DNA from: an uncultured Lachnospiraceae bacterium
GTDB taxonomy: Bacteria; Bacillota; Clostridia; Lachnospirales; Lachnospiraceae
Assembly: GCA_902761225.1 (NCBI GenBank)
Contig: CACWJQ010000018.1
Coordinates: 1-44,001 of the forward strand
Reading direction: 5' to 3'
Length of the DNA: 44,001 bases
Part shown: piece by piece, positions 39,360-44,001 of the stretch
How the letters are laid out: each line of letters starts with the position of its first letter
How positions within the stretch are numbered: position 1 is the stretch's first letter
Notes under the pieces: model-generated
The model's database searches: none
Seen by the model: only the letters and a program-made list of their open reading frames with translations
Told to the model about the DNA's origin: nothing
Made by a program: the position numbers and the translations under genes

Positions 39360-42008
39360 ATGAGTAAGAAATGGGTCTATCTGTTCACAGAGGGTAACGC
39401 TAACATGCGTGAACTCCTCGGAGGTAAGGGAGCTAACCTTGCTGAGATGTCAAACATTAAGCTTGACGGATCAGGCGAGTCTTTCCCCGTTCCTCAGGGC
39501 TTTACCATCACCACCGAAGCCTGCACACAGTATTATGAGGATGGTCGTGAGATCAATGATGAGATCATGGGCCAGATCGAAGAGTACATCGTTAAGCTTG
39601 AGGAGATCACCGGCAAGAAGTTCGGAGACAAGGAGAATCCCCTTCTCGTTTCTGTTCGTTCCGGAGCAAGAGCATCCATGCCCGGTATGATGGATACCAT
39701 CCTTAACCTCGGACTTAATGAAGAGGTTGTTAATACCATCGCTACCAAGTCCGGAAATCCCCGTTGGGCTTGGGACTGCTACAGAAGATTCATTCAGATG
39801 TATTCCGACGTTGTTATGGAAGTCGGAAAGAAATATTTCGAGGAGCTTATCGATCAGCTCAAGGCTAAGAAGGGTGTAACCCAGGACGTTGAGCTTGATG
39901 CAGATGATCTCAAGTCTCTTGCAGAGCAGTTCAAGGCTGAGTACAAGAACAAGATCGGCAAGGATTTCCCCACCGATCCCAAGGAGCAGCTCTACGGAGC
40001 AATCAAGGCTGTATTCCGTTCATGGGACAACCCCAGAGCAAACGTATACCGCCGCGACAACGATATCCCTTATTCATGGGGTACCGCTGTAAACGTACAG
40101 TCCATGGCTTTCGGTAACATGGGCGATGATTGCGGAACCGGTGTTGCATTCACCAGAGATCCCGCTACCGGCGCTAAGGGCCTCTTCGGTGAGTTCCTTA
40201 CCAACGCACAGGGCGAGGACGTTGTTGCAGGTGTAAGAACACCTATGCACATCTCCGAGATGGAAGAGAAGTTCCCCGAGGCATTCGCACAGTTCAAGGA
40301 TGTATGCGCTACCCTCGAGAAGCACTACAGAGACATGCAGGATATGGAGTTCACCGTTGAGCACGGCAAGCTCTATATGCTTCAGACCAGAAACGGAAAG
40401 AGAACCGCACAGGCTGCTCTTAAGATCGCTTGTGACCTCGTTGATGAGGGAATGAGAACCGAGCAGGAAGCTGTTGCTATGATCGATCCCCGTAACCTTG
40501 ATACCCTTCTTCATCCTCAGTTCGATGCTAAGGCTCTTAAGGCTGCTACCCCTCTTGGAAAGGGTATGGGAGCATCACCCGGAGCTGCTGCAGGTAAGGT
40601 TGTATTTACCGCTGACGATGCAGTTGCATGGGCAGAGAAAGGTGAGAAGGTTGTTCTTGTAAGACTTGAGACTTCTCCCGAGGACATCATGGGAATGAAG
40701 GCTGCAGAAGGAATCCTTACCGTTCGTGGTGGTATGACTTCTCACGCAGCAGTTGTTGCAAGAGGAATGGGTGAGTGCTGCGTTACCGGATGCGGCGCCA
40801 TCGTTATGGACGAAGAGAACAAGCAGTTCACTCTCGCTGGCAAGACATTCAAAGAGGGTGACTGGGTTTCAATCGACGGATCTACCGGAAATGTTTACGA
40901 GGGAGAGATTCCTACTGTAGACGCACAGATCGCAGGAGAGTTCGGAAGAGTTATGGCATGGGCTGACAAGTATCGTAAGCTCAAGGTTCGTACCAATGCC
41001 GACAATCCTACCGATGCTAAGAAGGCTCGTGAGCTTGGTGCAGAAGGTATCGGACTTTGCCGTACTGAGCACATGTTCTTCCAGGAAGGCCGTATCGAGG
41101 CATTCCGTGAGATGATCTGCTCCGACACCGATGAGGAGAGAGAGACTGCACTTGCTAAGATCCTTCCTTATCAGCAGCAGGATTTCGAAGAGCTCTATGA
41201 TGCTCTTGAGGGATGCCCTGTTACCATCAGATTCCTTGATCCCCCTCTTCACGAGTTCGTTCCTACCACCGAGGATGAGATCAAGGCAGTTGCAGACGCA
41301 ATGGGCAAGACTGTTCAGCAGATCAAGGCCATCATCTCCGGCCTTAAGGAGATCAACCCTATGATGGGTCACAGAGGATGCCGTCTCGATGTTACATATC
41401 CCGGCATCGCAAGAATGCAGACCAAGGCTGTCATCCGTGCAGCTATCAACGCTCAGAAGAAGCATCCCGGATGGAATGTTATGCCTGAGATCATGATCCC
41501 TCTTACCTGCGATGTTAAGGAGCTCAAGTACGTTAAGGACATCGTAGTAAAGACCGCTGACGAGGAGATCGCTGCAGCAGGTGTTAAGCTTGAGTACAAG
41601 GTCGGAACCATGATCGAGATCCCCAGAGCAGCAGTTACCGCTGACGAGATCGCTCCCGAGGCTGATTTCTTCTGCTTCGGTACCAACGACCTTACCCAGA
41701 TGACCTACGGTTTCTCAAGAGACGATGCTTCCAAGTTCATGCCTGCATACTTCGATCGTAAGATCCTCGAGGCTAACCCCTTCGTAAAGCTGGATCAGGT
41801 TGGTGTAGGAAGCCTTATGAAGACCTGTATCGCTCTTTCAAAGCCTGTTAACAAGAACATTCACTACGGTATCTGCGGTGAGCACGGCGGAGATCCTTCA
41901 TCCGTTGAGTTCTGCCACAAGATCGGACTTGACTATGTATCCTGCTCACCTTTCCGCGTACCCATCGCGAGACTTGCAGCAGCTCAGGCAGCTATCGCTG
42001 ACAGATAA
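39360..42008 (+). CDS. ppdK: Pyruvate, phosphate dikinase
   Basis: An 882-residue enzyme interconverting PEP, AMP and PPi with pyruvate, ATP and phosphate. In order: N-terminal ATP-grasp domain (LLGGKGANLAEMSN, SVRSGARASMPGMMDTILNLG), the swivelling domain with phosphohistidine H462 in GGMTSHAAVVARG, and the C-terminal PEP/pyruvate barrel (MIEIPRAAVTADEIA, FFCFGTNDLTQMTYG, CGEHGGDPSSVEF with the catalytic Cys). Length fits. Codon choice is strongly biased (GTT, GCT, CGT common), implying high expression. It pairs functionally with the PPi-dependent phosphofructokinase upstream. Confidence 0.98.
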   Translation: MSKKWVYLFTEGNANMRELLGGKGANLAEMSNIKLDGSGESFPVPQGFTITTEACTQYYEDGREINDEIMGQIEEYIVKLEEITGKKFGDKENPLLVSVRSGARASMPGMMDTILNLGLNEEVVNTIATKSGNPRWAWDCYRRFIQMYSDVVMEVGKKYFEELIDQLKAKKGVTQDVELDADDLKSLAEQFKAEYKNKIGKDFPTDPKEQLYGAIKAVFRSWDNPRANVYRRDNDIPYSWGTAVNVQSMAFGNMGDDCGTGVAFTRDPATGAKGLFGEFLTNAQGEDVVAGVRTPMHISEMEEKFPEAFAQFKDVCATLEKHYRDMQDMEFTVEHGKLYMLQTRNGKRTAQAALKIACDLVDEGMRTEQEAVAMIDPRNLDTLLHPQFDAKALKAATPLGKGMGASPGAAAGKVVFTADDAVAWAEKGEKVVLVRLETSPEDIMGMKAAEGILTVRGGMTSHAAVVARGMGECCVTGCGAIVMDEENKQFTLAGKTFKEGDWVSIDGSTGNVYEGEIPTVDAQIAGEFGRVMAWADKYRKLKVRTNADNPTDAKKARELGAEGIGLCRTEHMFFQEGRIEAFREMICSDTDEERETALAKILPYQQQDFEELYDALEGCPVTIRFLDPPLHEFVPTTEDEIKAVADAMGKTVQQIKAIISGLKEINPMMGHRGCRLDVTYPGIARMQTKAVIRAAINAQKKHPGWNVMPEIMIPLTCDVKELKYVKDIVVKTADEEIAAAGVKLEYKVGTMIEIPRAAVTADEIAPEADFFCFGTNDLTQMTYGFSRDDASKFMPAYFDRKILEANPFVKLDQVGVGSLMKTCIALSKPVNKNIHYGICGEHGGDPSSVEFCHKIGLDYVSCSPFRVPIARLAAAQAAIADR

Positions 42009-42030
42009 TAGTCGATCAGGAGTCACTTCA

Positions 42031-42059
42031 GAACCCCGCCATACGGCGGGGTTCTTTTT
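42031..42059 (+). terminator. Terminator after ppdK
   Basis: GAACCCCGCC (42031-42040), loop ATAC, GGCGGGGTTC (42045-42054), TTTTT. A perfect 10-bp stem. Confidence 0.92.
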
Positions 42060-42113
42060 GCGTTATGACATATTATTGAGATATGTATGGTCTGTAGTCT
42101 CTATGATATAATC

Positions 42114-42122
42114 ATCTATAGT
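42114..42122 (+). promoter_or_regulatory. Extended -10 promoter of the DUF3842 gene
   Basis: TGATATAAT (42114-42122) with a poor -35, 21 bases before the start codon; GGAGGATG lies between. Confidence 0.6.
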
Positions 42123-42143
42123 TTATTTTCGGAGGATGATCAT

Positions 42144-42557
42144 ATGGCACTACGTATTCTTGTAATAGATGCACAGGGTGGCGGCATAGGGAAGCAGCTT
42201 ATAACATTGATAAAGCAGGAGATACCTTCCGCATATGTAATGGCTGTCGGTACTAACAGTACCGCTACCACCAGTATGCTCAAGGCCGGAGCTGATGAAG
42301 CGGCAACGGGAGAAAATCCTGTTGTGGTGGCATGCAGGTCTGCGGATATAATTGTTGGTTCATTGGGAATAGTGATCGCAGATTCCATGCTCGGTGAGAT
42401 CACTCCAAAAATGGCCGTATCCGTGGCACAGAGCAGTGCAAAGAGGATTCTTATACCCTTTAATCAGTGTCACAATGTGATAGTCGGATCTGATAAAACA
42501 GGAACAGCTTCTCTTGTGCAGGCAGCCGTTGAAGAGATCAAGAAGGAATGCAAGTGA
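42144..42557 (+). CDS. DUF3842 family protein
   Basis: A 137-residue cytoplasmic protein recognised by the DUF3842 pattern: ILVIDAQGGGIGKQLITLI at the N-terminus (a Rossmann-type Gly-rich loop), GTNSTATTSMLKAGADEAATGENPVVV, and DIIVGSLGIVIADSMLGEITPKMA, then ILIPFNQCHNVIVG. The family is widespread in clostridia with no assigned function; the fold suggests nucleotide binding. ATG 42144 follows GGAGG; an upstream in-frame ATG at 42087 precedes the promoter. Confidence 0.88.
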   Translation: MALRILVIDAQGGGIGKQLITLIKQEIPSAYVMAVGTNSTATTSMLKAGADEAATGENPVVVACRSADIIVGSLGIVIADSMLGEITPKMAVSVAQSSAKRILIPFNQCHNVIVGSDKTGTASLVQAAVEEIKKECK

Positions 42558-42628
42558 AGGGGTGATTGCCTGATCCATAACAGGCAGGTTGAACAGGCAG
42601 ATAAGCGATCGGAAAAAGGATAATAGAG

Positions 42629-44001
42629 ATGAAATTCATAGAAGATCATGTTGAAGATATAAATATCGCATATATAGGCGGAGGTTCAAGAGGCTGGGCA
42701 TGGACATTTATGACAGACCTGTCACTTGAAAAACAGCTCTCGGGAACCATCAGACTTTATGATATTGACAAGGAGGCTGCCAAGGCCAACGAGATCATAG
42801 GCAATTCCATAAAGGGCAGAAAGGAAGCTGTTGGAAAGTGGGATTATGTTGTATCGGATACTGTGGAGGATGCTCTCACTGGTGCTGATTTTGTTGTGAT
42901 CTCCATCCTTCCGGGTACCTTTGATGAGATGGAAATTGATGTGCATATGCCGGAGCGGCTTGGCATATATCAGTCGGTAGGAGATACGGCAGGCCCCGGA
43001 GGAATGATAAGGGCACTCAGAACACTTCCCATCTTCATTGACTATGCAAAGGCTATAGAAAAATACTGTCCGGATGCATGGGTGATCAATTATACAAATC
43101 CCATGTCCCTTTGTGTTAAGGCTATGTATGACGCGTTCCCGAAGATCAAGGCTTTCGGATGCTGCCATGAAGTGTTCGGAACCGAGAAGGTTCTGGCGCA
43201 GATAGTATCGGATAAGCTTGACACCGGTAAGATAGACAGACACGAAATAGAAGTAAATGTAATGGGAATAAACCATTTCACCTGGTTCGACAGTGCGTCG
43301 TTCAAGGGGATGGATATTTTCCCGCTGTACAGAGAGTATATAGCAGAGCATTTTGAAGAGGGATTCATCGAAAGGGATGTTAATGTACCGGATGTATGCT
43401 TTACCTGTAAGCACAGAGTGAAGATGGACCTCTTTAACAGATATGGTCTGATAGCTGCTGCAGGAGACAGACATCTTGCGGAGTTCATGCCCGGAGATAA
43501 GTATCTAAAGAATCCTGAAACGGTAGAGGAATGGGGATTTGCTCTTACAAGTGTTGCCTGGAGAAAGGAAGACCTTAAGAGGAGGCTTGCAAGATCTGCA
43601 CGGCTTGTAAGCGGAGAGGAGCAGATTGAACTTGTTCCCACCGGGGAAGAAGGAATACTTCTGATAAAGGCTCTTTGCGGACTTACAAGAGTGGTAAGCA
43701 ATGTTAATATTCCCAATGCGGCACTCCAGATCCCTAATCTTCCCGCTGATGCAGTTGTGGAGACCAATGCACTGTTTGGAAGGGACTCCATCCGTCCTGT
43801 CTACGCCGGAGCTATGCCTGAAAACGTCAGAGAGCTTGTGATGCCTCATATCAGGAATTATGAGAGGATACTTGAAGCGGCCAAGACACGTGATGAAGAA
43901 CTTGTGGTCCGCAGCTTCATGGAGGATCCTGTTGTGATGGGATCCCATGCATCTGAGGATGATATCAGAAAGCTCGTCAGGGATATGATGACAGCAACAC
44001 T
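42629..44001 (+). CDS. GH4 family glycosidase (NAD+- and metal-dependent), 3' end cut off
   Basis: At least 457 residues are visible from ATG 42629 (AAGGA eight bases upstream) to the window edge. GH4 enzymes cleave glycosides by an NAD+-assisted redox-elimination mechanism with Mn2+. The sequence shows the NAD loop IAYIGGGSRGW, ISILPGTFDEM, GPGGMIRALRT, INYTNPM, the metal site C179-H180-E181-V182, and GINHF with H216. The CHEV variant is, as I recall, linked to alpha-glucosidase-type members rather than the CNxP phospho-glycosidases; substrate remains uncertain. No transporter is visible. Confidence 0.9.
   Translation, partial: MKFIEDHVEDINIAYIGGGSRGWAWTFMTDLSLEKQLSGTIRLYDIDKEAAKANEIIGNSIKGRKEAVGKWDYVVSDTVEDALTGADFVVISILPGTFDEMEIDVHMPERLGIYQSVGDTAGPGGMIRALRTLPIFIDYAKAIEKYCPDAWVINYTNPMSLCVKAMYDAFPKIKAFGCCHEVFGTEKVLAQIVSDKLDTGKIDRHEIEVNVMGINHFTWFDSASFKGMDIFPLYREYIAEHFEEGFIERDVNVPDVCFTCKHRVKMDLFNRYGLIAAAGDRHLAEFMPGDKYLKNPETVEEWGFALTSVAWRKEDLKRRLARSARLVSGEEQIELVPTGEEGILLIKALCGLTRVVSNVNIPNAALQIPNLPADAVVETNALFGRDSIRPVYAGAMPENVRELVMPHIRNYERILEAAKTRDEELVVRSFMEDPVVMGSHASEDDIRKLVRDMMTAT

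Noticed and set aside
40869-41465. 198-codon minus-strand open frame inside ppdK
   Set aside because: Caused by the strong codon bias of ppdK; Leu/Ser-rich translation without motifs.

Overview
The window looks like a stretch of chromosome from a Lachnospiraceae-type Firmicute (Butyrivibrio-like). This rests on mid-range GC, strong GGAGG-type ribosome binding sites with many TTG and GTG starts, a pyrophosphate-based glycolytic pair (PPi-dependent phosphofructokinase and pyruvate phosphate dikinase), and several protein families I know mainly from clostridia (DUF3842, DUF5050-like, DUF6273-like, zinc-ribbon DUF6320-like, Gx transporter with NusG domain II). The genus is inference. I see no tRNA, rRNA, insertion sequence, prophage or CRISPR array. 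Genes are tightly packed and no gap exceeds 300 bases.

Layout. 2-3778 (+): the 3' part of a divergent adenylosuccinate-synthetase-like gene, a YD-repeat lipoprotein and a GH13 glucosidase. 3783-5132 (-): the Mg2+ transporter MgtE behind a long structured leader, divergent from a MATE exporter (5424-6791). 6867-10961 (+): a run of mostly solitary genes (cytoplasmic propeller protein, DUF6273-like protein, NAD(P)H-hydrate epimerase domain, small lipoprotein, SpoU rRNA methyltransferase). 11116-13020 (+): a GntR/YtrA regulator with an ABC ATPase and permease, behind a phased operator array. 13066-14814 (-): PAP2 phosphatase-like protein and diacylglycerol-kinase-like lipid kinase. 14997-17633 (+): PH-domain protein followed by folE, folP and a folB-folK fusion. 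17655-18603 (-): Gx transporter and NusG-II protein, divergent by 28 bp from an ApbE flavin transferase (18632-19789). An ArsR sensor, a DUF5050-like membrane protein (-) and pheA follow.

22682-28039 (+): exopolyphosphatase and polyphosphate kinase, then maf and dus. 28058-32981 (+): a small acidic protein, an HxxxDG acyltransferase, a zinc-ribbon membrane protein, an esterase and a membrane-anchored lipase. This is the best candidate for an undescribed lipid or ester module. 33014-34382: an OGG1-type glycosylase and a Gln/Tyr-rich membrane protein. 34590-42557 (+): pfp, an ABC-F ATPase with one apparently dead ATP site, a PHP phosphoesterase, a PH-like membrane protein, ppdK and a DUF3842 protein. 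A GH4 glycosidase runs off the right edge.

How it fits together. pfp and ppdK make glycolysis reversible and PPi-linked, Maf releases PPi, and ppk/ppx store and release polyphosphate, so phosphoanhydride economy recurs here. GH13 and GH4 enzymes suggest use of plant or storage glycans. The most interesting regulatory DNA is the mgtE leader with an apparent Shine-Dalgarno-masking switch, the 10-bp-phased operator before the GntR-ABC operon, and a REP-like palindrome between pfp and the ABC-F gene.
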